From Methanobrevibacter arboriphilus (lineage in GTDB: Archaea; Methanobacteriota; Methanobacteria; Methanobacteriales; Methanobacteriaceae): a stretch of 64,000 nucleotides of DNA. The stretch spans positions 2,087,292 through 2,151,291 of the forward strand of contig NZ_AP019779.1 of assembly GCF_019669925.1 (NCBI RefSeq), given 5' to 3'. Both the position numbers and the translations under genes were made by a program. Shown piece after piece: positions 11,424-21,237 of the stretch (positions are counted from its first letter, which is position 1; every line of letters starts with the position of its first letter). The notes under the pieces are model-generated. The model had not been told where the DNA came from, ran no database searches, and saw only the letters and a list, made by a program, of their open reading frames with translations.

Positions 11424-12245
11424 TTAGGCTATAATTTTATTATACTTTAAAAATCCAAGCATCTGTCTTAGGGAAGCAGTTATACTTCCTGAAGCTATTT
11501 TTCCATGTGGAGTTTTAACCTCGCAAGTAACAGCAGGAATACCTTTTAAATTTAAAACATCTTCAAGAGCTCCTGGATATTCTTTACCAGCTATAAGATA
11601 ATTTCTATAAGGCTGTTTTATTAATCTTGAAATTCCAATTGCCATTCTAGCACTTTTCAATGTTGGAACTTTTGTACCCATTATTATATTTTTACCAGGG
11701 TTTCCTCCAGGCATCGTACAATGGAAATCTCCTACTGCATCTATCTTATTTTTCTTTGCAAATAACATTATTTTATTAGTTACACTACCCTTTTTATTAG
11801 CTATAGAGTTTAAATTTTTACCATTATAGAATCTTTGATTCTTGGCAGTTGCTTTTGGAGCTACGAATGGTATAACATATATTGTTCCTTTTATATTTTT
11901 CTTTTTACTTAGATAATTTATAAGCTTCATTGATGCAACCTGTGATGAAAGCTCACTTCCATGAACTCCTGAAACAATAAGCGTTTTTTTACCTTTACCA
12001 TTTCCAAATTTAACTATTGGTGTTCCTTTTTTTGCAGCTTTAATAACTTTAGTTGAAATATCTGATTTTGGAATATTCTTTTTTATTAAGCTGTTTTTTG
12101 TAACATCTCCTCCAGTACCCCATTTTTCAACTGTAACTGTAGGTGTAGCTGCTGATGCTGCCTGTATTCCAATTAAAAAAATTGATAATATTATTAATAC
12201 TATAAGTATCCTTTTAAAATTATTATTAATTTTAATATTTTTCAT
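11424..12245 (-). CDS. Secreted M14-like metallopeptidase (AstE/AspA family)
   Basis: An N-terminal signal peptide (residues 10-32, ending AASA) is followed by a zinc-carboxypeptidase-like domain of the succinylglutamate desuccinylase/aspartoacylase group. The zinc ligands are expected in GVHGSE (HxxE) and DFHCT, and the catalytic Glu in CEVKTPHG. Location outside the membrane points to hydrolysis of an amide bond in an external substrate; pseudomurein peptide is a reasonable but unproven guess. A GGAGG site lies 19 bases before ATG 12245, an unusually long gap, so a non-ATG start closer to it is possible. A shorter relative is encoded at 49277. Confidence 0.75.
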   Translation of the reverse strand: MKNIKINNNFKRILIVLIILSIFLIGIQAASAATPTVTVEKWGTGGDVTKNSLIKKNIPKSDISTKVIKAAKKGTPIVKFGNGKGKKTLIVSGVHGSELSSQVASMKLINYLSKKKNIKGTIYVIPFVAPKATAKNQRFYNGKNLNSIANKKGSVTNKIMLFAKKNKIDAVGDFHCTMPGGNPGKNIIMGTKVPTLKSARMAIGISRLIKQPYRNYLIAGKEYPGALEDVLNLKGIPAVTCEVKTPHGKIASGSITASLRQMLGFLKYNKIIA

Positions 12246-12469
12246 GTTATTTATTATAATTTTTCCTCCAATTTTTTTAAATTTTTTATATTTATTTTTT
12301 ATAGTTATCTTTTATAATTAGGTTATATTTATCCTTTGCAGTGATTTTTACTAGAAATATTATTACTTTTATTTCTTTATTTTTATTATTTTTATTTTTT
12401 CTTTTATTATATCTATCTTTTTTATTATTTTTTATTATAAGTTTTATATTGTTATTTTTATTATTATTT

Positions 12470-13684
12470 TCAATGTTTTAATGTTGATATTAAATGTTTA
12501 GAAAGCCTTTTTGATAATGCTAATATAGTTAAAATTGGTGGTGCTCCTGGTGCTTTTGGTAGAACACTGGCATCACTAACATATAATCCTTTAATCTTTG
12601 TTTCAAGATTCAAATCAACAACTTCTCCAATAGCTGCTGTTCCTCCTGGATGAGCTCCTCTAAGATTTGTTGAAATGATAGATTTAGGATCAACTCCTGA
12701 ATTTATTAAAATAGATCCTGCAACAGCTGAACCTTCAGCTATAAATCTAACATCTTTTTCAGAGTTTTCTTTAATCACTTTTCCATCTTTTATCTGCCCA
12801 AAACTATCATCAGGTATTTTAACCATAATACTAAAAATATCAGACTCTTCAATATCATTCTTTTTAAGTTCATTTGCAATAAAACTTGCATAATGTGGTG
12901 CAAGAATGTAATTTTCTCCTTTTATGAGACTATTCATTTGAACTTCTTTATTAAATCCAATATCTTTAATTATTCCTCCTATTGTTACAAAAGGATCCAT
13001 AAATAATTTTTTCCCAGCAGGCAAACCTAATTTTTGAAGTAATTTAGCTGTATTTATAGCTCCAGCAGATGATATAACTATATCTGAAAAGATTAATTCT
13101 TCTTCATTTTTTTTATTTTTAACAATAACTCCTTTTACTTGATCAGCTTCTACAATTATTTTTATTACCTCAGTATTATCTAGAAAAACAGCCCCATTTT
13201 CAATCGCTTGATTTATAAATTCTATTGATGTCCATTTCGCATCTCTAGGACAACCAAATGCACACTTACCACAAGGTATACATTTTTCATCTTTAATAAA
13301 TTTCGGCATTTTTATAGGGGTTAAGTTAAGTTTTTTGGATGTTTCAATAAATTTCCTATTACCTATTCCAAAATGATCATCATCCATATCATGAACTGAT
13401 AATAATATTTCTACTTCATTTAATTCTTCATATATTGAAATTCCCATATTTTCCAATTCTTTTTCAAGAACTCTGATAGCATTTCCTGCAGAAACTGTTG
13501 TTGTCCCACCTGCACAGCTTGTTTTTAAAATATCCACCTTATCATCAGAAGGATCGTAATATCTAAAAGCATCACTTAAATTTATACTGGGGCCTTTTTC
13601 GATTATTGTTACTGGAATACCTTTTTTAGATAGTTCCATAGCTAGTATTCCACCACCTGCTCCAGATCCGATAATAACAACCAT
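12470..13684 (-). CDS. GMC-type FAD oxidoreductase with a ferredoxin-like cysteine cluster
   Basis: Residues 1-30 hold an FAD-binding Rossmann motif (GSGAGGGILAMELSKKG). The C-terminus has the GMC signatures GAHPGGTAAIG and VSDASVLPKAPGAPP. In between, CIPCGKCAFGCPRDA (about residues 140-154) looks like an iron-sulfur cluster site, which would let electrons leave to a ferredoxin and not to oxygen. The alcohol or other substrate is unknown. Length 404 aa is short for GMC enzymes. GGAAGT precedes the ATG by about seven bases. It lies upstream of the M14-like gene on the same strand with a 224-base gap. Confidence 0.75.
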   Translation of the reverse strand: MVVIIGSGAGGGILAMELSKKGIPVTIIEKGPSINLSDAFRYYDPSDDKVDILKTSCAGGTTTVSAGNAIRVLEKELENMGISIYEELNEVEILLSVHDMDDDHFGIGNRKFIETSKKLNLTPIKMPKFIKDEKCIPCGKCAFGCPRDAKWTSIEFINQAIENGAVFLDNTEVIKIIVEADQVKGVIVKNKKNEEELIFSDIVISSAGAINTAKLLQKLGLPAGKKLFMDPFVTIGGIIKDIGFNKEVQMNSLIKGENYILAPHYASFIANELKKNDIEESDIFSIMVKIPDDSFGQIKDGKVIKENSEKDVRFIAEGSAVAGSILINSGVDPKSIISTNLRGAHPGGTAAIGEVVDLNLETKIKGLYVSDASVLPKAPGAPPILTILALSKRLSKHLISTLKH

Positions 13685-14325
13685 CTTATACTTCCTGTTT
13701 CATTTTATAATATTTTTTATAAATATTTTTAAGTGTTTTTTATTTTTAATTTTAACAATATAAAATTTTATTCTTATCTTATTTTATCTTTATCTTAGCT
13801 GATATTTTATATTAATGTAATTTATGATTATATTAAATTTATCAAATGTATTATGAATAAATAGATTTATATAAAATTTAGGTTATTAAGATTTAGATCT
13901 ATATTAAAATTAGAAATAAAATGTTATATTGTTAAAATTAGAAATGAAATTTTATTAATTATATTAATTATACTAATTATATTAATTATTTCTAAAAATA
14001 TTTGAAAAATAGTTATAATTTTATAAATAATATTTTTATAAGTGATACCTTCATTAATACATTTATAATTAATAGTATTACAATGGTTTAATATAGTTGT
14101 AAATATTTTATATAGTTCTTTATAAGTAAGTATTTTATTATATTTTCTATTATATTTTTATTTTAGAAATTTTTAAAATAATATAAAAATAAAAGTAGAT
14201 TTTTATCTACTAAATAAATGATATGTAAATGCAAGTATAATTATATTTTATAAAATATATTAAATGTAAATAATATTAATTAGCTATATTAATAATTTAA
14301 TATACTATATTACATAATTAAAAAC
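13685..14325. other. AT-rich intergenic stretch with a minus-strand terminator
   Basis: No gene found on either strand. The only structured element is the hairpin at 14194-14211, listed separately. Confidence 0.6.
14194..14211 (-). terminator. Terminator of the 30-residue cysteine gene
   Basis: AGTAGAT and ATCTACT form a perfect 7-bp stem with a TTTT/AAAA loop. On the - strand it is followed by TTTTATTTTTA. It lies 115 bases past the stop of the small gene at 14326. Confidence 0.6.
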
Positions 14326-14418
14326 TTATTCTGCGTCCATCATTTCACCATAGGTGATTTCGATTTCGCAGCCTTTTGGACCACAACAAAAATGTTGTAA
14401 ATCGAGTTCAATTTGCAT
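14326..14418 (-). CDS. 30-residue acidic cysteine-containing small protein
   Basis: I do not recognise this gene. The 30-residue product has the motif CCGPKGCE in the middle, is acidic, and has no membrane segment. ATG 14418 is preceded by AAGAGGTGA at good spacing, while the longer upstream frame has AT-rich, non-coding-like composition. Base composition inside the 93 bases is clearly richer in G and C than the flanks. A terminator-like hairpin lies downstream at 14194 and a short direct repeat lies just upstream at 14431. Three cysteines in such a small protein suggest metal or cluster binding or redox chemistry; this is inference. Confidence 0.6.
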   Translation of the reverse strand: MQIELDLQHFCCGPKGCEIEITYGEMMDAE

Positions 14419-14430
14419 TTTTTCACCTCT

Positions 14431-14454
14431 TGTGTTAAATTTTGTGTTAATTTT
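14431..14454 (-). promoter_or_regulatory. Tandem 12-base direct repeat in the small-gene leader
   Basis: Adjacent copies TGTGTTAAATTT (14431-14442) and TGTGTTAATTTT (14443-14454) sit directly in front of the ribosome site of the 30-residue gene. A regulator or RNA-binding site is possible; slippage is the alternative. Confidence 0.35.
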
Positions 14455-14727
14455 ATAAGATTTTAAGAATTTTATAATTGTATTAAAATCAACACTTACA
14501 TCTTTTTTTAAGTTAGTATTAATATAAATATTTTTTGTATTTTCACGAATTAATCTAAAATTTAACATAAAATAATTATACTTATCTAAAATAATAATAA
14601 CATATTATATTTAGATATCAGTTTAATATTAATCTTTTTGAATACTAAAATTATTAAATAAGAATCATTAAATTATAATTAGTATATTAGATAAATATTA
14701 AACTTGGATTTTACTTTTTTAGAATTT

Positions 14728-15231
14728 TTAATCAATTACATTAACTAACATTGTATTCTGTGAATATGATGTAATGTTTATGACATTCATTATAAAGCTT
14801 CTAAAAATCAAATTTGGATAAGAGCTATAATAGCTTTCATCTGAATTATGAATTTCAGAATTATTTAGTTCAGATTTATTTAGTTCAGAGTTGTTTTGGC
14901 TATCTGTTTCTTTAAAAACTTTTAAATAGGCTCTAGGTCCATTCCAATTTTTATCTTTTCCTGTAACTGCACAATAATCCGCTCCACAATGTGAACAAGT
15001 TAGTTCTCCTTCATAAGTTCCTTTAGGATTAAATACTAATGTTCCATCATGTCCACACAGGGGGCAGTGATTTTCCCAAGTTATTGTATAATCTTTGTAT
15101 GGCAAACTACTTTTTGCACTTGGCTTTGCAGTTACTGTAATTGTATCTGCTGCCACTGATGATATGGAAAGTAATGACATTATAATTATTAAAGAAATTC
15201 CTATAAAGAATTTTTTATTAGTAATCTTCAA
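14728..15231 (-). CDS. Secreted zinc-ribbon protein
   Basis: A signal peptide (about residues 8-28, SISSVAADT) is followed by a compact zinc ribbon with CPLCGHDG and CSHCGADYC, and then a Ser/Asn/Glu-rich tail with the short repeat NNSEL/NKSEL/NNSEI encoded by near-15-base repeats. The start is TTG 15231, with AAGGAG nine bases upstream; no in-frame ATG precedes the signal peptide. It is presumably exported and may bind or modify cell-wall material, but the function is unknown. It lies downstream of the mini-ORF at 15614 on the same strand. Confidence 0.7.
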   Translation of the reverse strand: MKITNKKFFIGISLIIIMSLLSISSVAADTITVTAKPSAKSSLPYKDYTITWENHCPLCGHDGTLVFNPKGTYEGELTCSHCGADYCAVTGKDKNWNGPRAYLKVFKETDSQNNSELNKSELNNSEIHNSDESYYSSYPNLIFRSFIMNVINITSYSQNTMLVNVID

Positions 15232-15613
15232 AGTTTTATACTCCTTTTTAGTATTTTATAGATTGAATCTTGATTTAAATTGTTTATTTTAAAATTGTTT
15301 ATTAATTAAATCATCTCTAATTTGATTAATTTTAATTAAACTATTCTTAATTAGACTATTTCTGATCAAATCATTTTAAATTAGTTTTAATTTATTTATC
15401 TCTAATTAAATCATTTTTAGCTAATATGTTCCTAATTATTTTGATTATATATTTTTATTCTATTTTTGATTTGTTTTTTAAAATTGTTTTTAATCTCTAA
15501 AAAGTATATAATTTATTAGGAGCCATTTTTAACATTATTATTCATTGAACAATCAAATTAAAAGATAATTTTATGTTTATTTTTCAATTTTTTCTGGATT
15601 TTTTATTTTTGGT

Positions 15614-15676
15614 TTAGTTTAATTTTTTCCGTGATTTTAAACTAGATTCTGCCACGATTTTTATTAATCTTGTCAT
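15614..15676 (-). CDS. Possible 20-residue basic mini-protein or leader peptide
   Basis: ATG 15676 opens a 20-codon frame whose product is basic and ends in SLKSRKKLN. GGGGGAGA lies five bases upstream, the strongest ribosome site in this part of the window. A TATA-like ATTATATATC at about 15735-15744 is placed for a start of transcription near 15710. The gene has no recognisable family. It could be a true small protein, a regulatory leader for the secreted protein 380 bases downstream, or the remnant of a longer gene. Confidence 0.4.
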   Translation of the reverse strand: MTRLIKIVAESSLKSRKKLN

Positions 15677-15698
15677 AATATCTCCCCCATAATGACAA
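15670..15698 (-). promoter_or_regulatory. Hairpin enclosing the ribosome site of the mini-ORF
   Basis: TTGTCAT and ATGACAA pair over a 15-base loop. On the - strand the loop holds the GGGGGAGA ribosome site and the start ATG is in the stem, so folding could hide the start codon. Confidence 0.4.
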
Positions 15699-16782
15699 TT
15701 TACATAAATTTGCTTATTATTTTAATTAATTTTGATATATAATATCATAATTTTGAAAATTTTTAAAAAACATTTTCCTTGTTTAATATATTATAATAAG
15801 TTATAACTTATCTCTAATTATTCATTTAAGCTCATATTTTCGTTTACTTATTTTTAATTATAAAACATGATATTTAAATGTTCCTCTAAAAACTGTAATA
15901 ATTCCTTAATTTAACTTATAACTTATACTTTAGGTTTTGTTCATTGTTATGGGCAATATTATTTAATTTTAAAAATTCACAAAAATATTATAATATAATA
16001 ACTTTTAAAAATAAAGTATTACTCTGATTAAAATATAATTTTAGAATAGTTTTAGAATAATTTATAGTTTTAGAATAAAATTCAGTCTTAGAATAGAATC
16101 TAATTACAGAATAAAGTGGCATGGAATAAATGTCATGGGATATATATTATTGAATAAATGGTATTAAATAGATTGCATATAGAATAAATCCTAATTTTAA
16201 AATTGAATTAATTTAAAACAAAGTTAACTTTAAAATAGGATGATATTAAAAATAATAAAGGAAAATATAATTGAATTTTTTCATCATAGTTTTTTTTTGT
16301 TTTATGGTAGTTTTTTATTTAATAATTATAGAATTTATAGAAAATTTCTTATGTTTTAAATTGGAAATAATATTATATCTGATTATTTATATCTGATTAT
16401 TTATATTTGATTATTTACATCTGTATATTAGAGATATTTACTATTATTAATATCCAACTATTATTATAGATATAAAAATTAGTATAATATATTAATTATT
16501 ATTATAATTATTATAAATATATCATTTATATATAGATATGTTAAAATATTATTAGAAACATTACAAATTTAAATATCACGAATCTAATATTAGAAATTTA
16601 AATATTATAAATTTAATATCACAAATTTAATATCACAATTTGATATTAGAAATTTAATATTAGAGATTTAAAATATTATAAAATTAAAATTTAAAATATA
16701 AAATAAAAAAGTGGATATTAAGTTAGCTAATAATTATTAGGTAGAAATCATTTAATAGAATTATTTATCCAAGGTGGAAAAT
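15677..16782. other. Long AT-rich intergenic stretch
   Basis: Beyond the mini-ORF leader I see no gene. Short tandem repeats of ATCTGATTATTT occur at about 16377-16420 and of TTTAATATTA at 16560-16670. AAGGTGG at 16771-16777 is the tldD ribosome site. Confidence 0.6.
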
Positions 16783-18153
16783 ATGGAAGAAAATTTAGAT
16801 TATCTTATAAAAACTATTGATAATATTGCTTTAAAAGCTGATTATATTGATATAAAAGCTTCTAAAGGAAATAATACTAACATTATTATGAAAGATAATA
16901 AAATTCAGGAAGTTAACACCGGAATTGATATTGGAGCTAGAATCAGAGTTTTAAAAAATGGAGCATGGGGTTTTGCATTTACCAATGATTTGAATAAATT
17001 AGATGAAATAGCTAAAACTGCGATCAAATTATCAAATGTTCTAAATGGGGATGTGGAATTAGCTGAAGCTGAAATTGTTGAAGATAATGTTAAAACTCCT
17101 AGGAAAATTCCATTTAGTGATGTCACTATTGAAGATAAAAAAGAAATAATAACTGATGCAAGTAAAGCTGCAACTTTAGGCAATGTATCAAGCACTACTG
17201 TTAGCTATTCTGATAGTGAATCAAAGTCTGTCTTTGTTAATAGTGAAGGTAGTTCTATTTCAATGGATGAAACTCGGGTAGGATTATTTTTAAATGCAGC
17301 TGCATCTTCTGGAGATATTATTCAATTTGGACATGGCAGTATTGGTGGTGCAAAAGGATTTGAAGCTTTAAAGGATCAAGATATTGAAAAATTTGGTAGA
17401 AATATAGGTGAAAAAGCAAATAGGCTTTTAAAGGCTAATACTCCTCCTTCTGGTAATTTTTCCATAGTGGCTGATAATGAATTAACTGGAGTTTTTATAC
17501 ATGAAGCATTAGGTCATGCAGTTGAAGCTGATTTAATCCTTCAAAATGATTCTATATTAAAAGATAAACTGAATCAAAAAATTGGTTCAGATATTGTGAA
17601 TATTATTGATGATGCAAGTGATATGAATGGTTTTGGTTATTATGCTTATGATGGAGAAGGGATTAAAACTAAGAAAAATCAGCTTGTAAAAAATGGTGAA
17701 CTAGTATCTTTACTTAGTTCAAGAGAATCAGCATCAAAGTTAGATATGAAATCATCTGGAAATGCAAGATCAATAATCAGTGAACAACCTATAGTAAGAA
17801 TGAGTAATACTTATTTAGAACCTGGAGATATGAGTTTTGAAGAGTTAACTGAAGATATTTCCGATGGAATATATCTTAAAGGTTCAAGAGGAGGACAAGT
17901 TGATACTGGAAAAGGAATTTTCCAATTTAATGCTGCTGAATCGTTTAAAATTGAAAATGGTGAAATTACTGATCCTCTGAGAGATGTTTCACTTTCAGGT
18001 AATGTATTAGAAACTTTAAAAAATGTTGATGCAATTGGTAGTGATTTTAAACTAGGAATTGGTTTTTGTGGAAAATCTGGACAAGTTGCTCCAGTTGGTG
18101 ATGGTGGTCCTCATACAAAAATTTTAAATGCTACGGTTGGAGGCAGTAGCTGA
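16783..18153 (+). CDS. tldD: TldD/PmbA-family metalloprotease (TldD)
   Basis: TldD and TldE form a cytosolic zinc protease that degrades unfolded peptides and helps mature small peptides in bacteria. The zinc motif HExxxH is present as HEALGH (His240, Glu241, His245), which marks the catalytic TldD subunit. The glycine-rich C-terminal half ([22 protein letters not shown]) is also typical. ATG 16783 is preferred because AAGGTGG lies five bases before it; the GTG at 16774 is inside that site. The TldE partner is not in the window. Confidence 0.9.
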   Translation: MEENLDYLIKTIDNIALKADYIDIKASKGNNTNIIMKDNKIQEVNTGIDIGARIRVLKNGAWGFAFTNDLNKLDEIAKTAIKLSNVLNGDVELAEAEIVEDNVKTPRKIPFSDVTIEDKKEIITDASKAATLGNVSSTTVSYSDSESKSVFVNSEGSSISMDETRVGLFLNAAASSGDIIQFGHGSIGGAKGFEALKDQDIEKFGRNIGEKANRLLKANTPPSGNFSIVADNELTGVFIHEALGHAVEADLILQNDSILKDKLNQKIGSDIVNIIDDASDMNGFGYYAYDGEGIKTKKNQLVKNGELVSLLSSRESASKLDMKSSGNARSIISEQPIVRMSNTYLEPGDMSFEELTEDISDGIYLKGSRGGQVDTGKGIFQFNAAESFKIENGEITDPLRDVSLSGNVLETLKNVDAIGSDFKLGIGFCGKSGQVAPVGDGGPHTKILNATVGGSS

Positions 18154-18283
18154 TATTCTAATTTAATTCTAATATAATCATAATATAATCTTAATTTAAT
18201 TCTAATTTAACCCTATTTAATTCTAATTTAATCTTAGTTTAATTCTAATTTCATTATTAGATTTTTATGAGGGGGTTGTACAT

Positions 18284-18844
18284 ATGTTAAGTGATGATGA
18301 TGGAAAATATTTAATAAAGATAGCTAAATTAGCTGTTGAAAATTATTTGGAAAATGGAAAGAAAATTAATGTTCCGGAGGATTGTCCTGAACATTTAAAA
18401 GAAAAATTAGGAGTCTTTGTAACTTTAAATAAAAATAAAGAACTTCGAGGATGTATTGGGTATCCTGAACCAATAGCTCCTCTTATAGATGCAACAATTG
18501 ATGTAGCTATTTCTGCAGCTGTAAATGATCCAAGATTTCCTAAATTAACTAATGAGGAATTGAAATATATAGAATTAGAAGTAACTGTTTTAACAAAACC
18601 AGAACTTTTAGAGGTGTCTGATCCTTCTAATTACTCTAATGAGATAATTATTGGTCGAGATGGATTAATAATTGAAAAAGGTTTCAATAAAGGCTTACTT
18701 TTACCACAGGTTGCAATTGAATACAATATGGATAGTGAGACATTTTTAGCTAATACATGTATCAAAGCAGGTTTATCTTCAGATTGTTGGAATTCAAAGG
18801 AAACAAAGGTTTATACTTTTCAAGGGCAAATTTTCAAGGAATAA
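18284..18844 (+). CDS. AMMECR1-domain protein
   Basis: The conserved motif LRGCIGYPEP and the later VAIEYNMDSETFLANTCIKAG identify the AMMECR1 family, found across archaea and eukaryotes. Its biochemical role is not settled; a link to amino-acid or nucleic-acid modification has been proposed from structure and from frequent pairing with MEMO1. Length 186 aa is normal. GAGGGGG precedes ATG 18284 by nine bases. The 130-base gap after tldD leaves co-transcription possible. Confidence 0.88.
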   Translation: MLSDDDGKYLIKIAKLAVENYLENGKKINVPEDCPEHLKEKLGVFVTLNKNKELRGCIGYPEPIAPLIDATIDVAISAAVNDPRFPKLTNEELKYIELEVTVLTKPELLEVSDPSNYSNEIIIGRDGLIIEKGFNKGLLLPQVAIEYNMDSETFLANTCIKAGLSSDCWNSKETKVYTFQGQIFKE

Positions 18845-19258
18845 TCAATAATTTAGTATATTATTAATTATTTTACTAATTATTCTATTAATTTTATTAT
18901 TTATTTTATTAGTTTTATTAATTATTTTTAATATTATTTACTTTACTAATTATTCTATTAATTTTATTATTTATTTTATTAATTTCATTGTTCATAATAA
19001 TCTTGTTATTTAATTTATTAAAGTTATTAACTTTATTAATTGTTTTTAATATTATTAATTTTATTAACTACTTTATTATTATATTAAAAATATTTTTAAT
19101 ATTATAGAAAATCTTTATTAAGGTAGTTCAATAAAGATTAATTAATACTTTATTAAATATTATTCTGTTTTTATCAATAATTTTTATTAATAAAATTAAA
19201 AAGAATTTTTATGAAAGAATTTTTTATTATTCATGATTTATATATTTAGGTTAATATT
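18845..19258. repeat. AT-rich gap with a 40-base direct repeat
   Basis: A 40-base block is repeated almost exactly at 18871-18910 and 18942-18981, beginning TTTACTAATTATTCTATTAA. The rest of the gap is made of TTATTAATT-type simple sequence. No gene seen. Confidence 0.6.
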
Positions 19259-20311
19259 ATGATGATTCCAACTATTCCTACTCCTGATGAACTTTTAGAT
19301 AAAGGATTTAGAAGAGGAAAAAAAGCAGCAGATTTAGCTAGGACCTCAAAAATTCCAAGACATTTGAAGTCTAAAAGAATTGAAGAAACAAGAGTTATTA
19401 CAGCTTGTCAGGTAATTAAAGATAGAATTAAGATGATCTTAGATAGAGTTCCTGATATTGAAACACTTCCTGAATTTTATCAAGATTATATTGATATTAC
19501 TGTTGGTGTAGATGAAATGAAAAAGGCACTTGGTGCTTTAAATTGGGCTTATGGTATTATAACTCAACTTGAAAAAGATTATTCAAGTAGAATTCGTAGA
19601 TCTTCTCCTGAAAAAGCTTCAACTCTTCAAAAACAAGCATATGGGAGAATTGCTTCTGTTGTTAATAAGATTAAAAAAGATCTTGATTTTTTAGATTTTG
19701 CCAAAGCTAATCTTAGAAACATGCCTACCATCGACTTTGAAGCTACTACAATTGTAATAGCTGGGTTTCCAAATGTAGGGAAATCTACTTTACTTCGTCA
19801 AATTACTGATGCTACTCCAGAGGTAGCTAACTATCCCTTCACAACTAAAGGGATCCAAATCGGACATCTTGAAAGGAATTGGAAAAAAATTCAGATTATT
19901 GATACTCCAGGGCTTCTTGATAGACCAATTTTAGATATGAATGAGATTGAACTAAATGCTATGGTGGCTCTTGAACATTTAGCTGATGCTATTTTCTTTA
20001 TTATTGATGTTTCAGAAACTTGTGGTTTCTCTATAGAAAGTCAATTTAATCTTTCTTATGAAATTAAAAGGATTTTTGATGTTCCAATGGTTTATCTTTT
20101 TAATAAGATAGATATTGCTGATGTGAATAAAAATACTAATGAAAAACTCAAATCTGAGTCAGATATTAGCTATTTAAATGGTTTAGAGGAAACTGATGAT
20201 TATTTGTTTATATCTGCTTATGAAGGTAAAGGTATTGAAGATATAATTTCTAAATTATCTAGTGTAAGAAAAATAGAAAGAAATAAAAATGAAGATATGG
20301 AATTCTATTGA
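19259..20311 (+). CDS. Nog1-like GTP-binding protein (Obg family)
   Basis: This is the archaeal form of Nog1, a GTPase connected with large ribosomal subunit assembly. The N-terminal helical domain is followed by the G domain: G1 [10 protein letters not shown]3 DTPG, G4 NKID and a G5-like SAYEGKG. Length 350 aa matches the archaeal family. Two ATG codons in a row (19259 and 19262) could start it, and there is no clear ribosome site, so it may be leaderless. Confidence 0.9.
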   Translation: MMIPTIPTPDELLDKGFRRGKKAADLARTSKIPRHLKSKRIEETRVITACQVIKDRIKMILDRVPDIETLPEFYQDYIDITVGVDEMKKALGALNWAYGIITQLEKDYSSRIRRSSPEKASTLQKQAYGRIASVVNKIKKDLDFLDFAKANLRNMPTIDFEATTIVIAGFPNVGKSTLLRQITDATPEVANYPFTTKGIQIGHLERNWKKIQIIDTPGLLDRPILDMNEIELNAMVALEHLADAIFFIIDVSETCGFSIESQFNLSYEIKRIFDVPMVYLFNKIDIADVNKNTNEKLKSESDISYLNGLEETDDYLFISAYEGKGIEDIISKLSSVRKIERNKNEDMEFY

Positions 20312-20542
20312 TATATTTTTTATATTAATATTATTTTTCTATTTTTTTATTTCTATTTTATATTATTTTTAAACTTTTTTCTATTTTATATTAAATATTA
20401 TTTTTTAAATTTTTTTTCTAACCAAAAGTTATAATAATGACTTATACTAAATATACTACTAATATTTTTTAAATAATAGAAATAAGCTATTGATTTATAT
20501 ATTATGAAAGATTTATAATTTAAGCTTATTAGGAGATTAAAT

Positions 20543-21070
20543 ATGTCTGAAAAACCTAAACTTGATAAAGAGAAATATGATGAAATTGCAGGAAAAGTAG
20601 ACAAACATGTAGAGAAAGGAAAAAATGTCGCTGGAAGAATGGCTAATGATTTTGGAAAAACAATGGATGATATTCTTGTAAATCTCAAATCATTCCAAAA
20701 AGACTTTGATAGTAAAATAAGTGAATATAAAGAAACTGTTCCAAGCAAAATAGACCTTGATTTAATAGATTCTCCAGATACTTTTTATGTGAAAGTAAAT
20801 CTTCCTGGAGTAGAAAAAGATGAGATTGATGTAGAAATTGTTGATAAAGATTTAACTATAACTGCTTTCTTTGGAGACAAATCTGAGGAAGCTTGTGAGG
20901 GAGATTGTCAATTTTTAATTAAAGGAAGAACTTATGGTCCAGCTAAAAGAACTATTTCTTTACCAAATAAGGTAAAAATGGATGATTCAAAAGCAGAATT
21001 TAGCAATGGTGTTCTTTTCTTAGAACTTCCAAAAGTTGAAGTTAAAAAGTTAAAAATGGATATTAAATAG
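20543..21070 (+). CDS. Small heat-shock protein, Hsp20/alpha-crystallin family
   Basis: An N-terminal charged helix (residues 1-60) precedes an alpha-crystallin domain that contains the motifs YVKVNLPGVEKDEIDVEI and FSNGVLFLELPK, close to the family GxLxLxxPK signature. It should hold unfolding proteins in a refoldable state in the cytoplasm. AGGAGA lies seven bases before ATG 20543. The end of the protein is lysine-rich. Gene stands alone. Confidence 0.9.
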   Translation: MSEKPKLDKEKYDEIAGKVDKHVEKGKNVAGRMANDFGKTMDDILVNLKSFQKDFDSKISEYKETVPSKIDLDLIDSPDTFYVKVNLPGVEKDEIDVEIVDKDLTITAFFGDKSEEACEGDCQFLIKGRTYGPAKRTISLPNKVKMDDSKAEFSNGVLFLELPKVEVKKLKMDIK

Positions 21071-21237
21071 TTATATTCTTTTTAATTTCTTATTTTTATT
21101 TTTTTCAAATTTTTAATTTTTATAGCTACTTTTTAATAATAATAGTTTTTAATTCTATTAATTGTTTTTATTTTTATACTTATTTTTACAATTATTATTA
21201 TTTTTATAATTAATATTAGTTCTGATTTTAATATTTA

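Noticed and set aside
16377-16670. Regulatory repeats upstream of tldD
   Set aside because: Low-complexity A/T repeats like those in most gaps here; nothing marks them as special.
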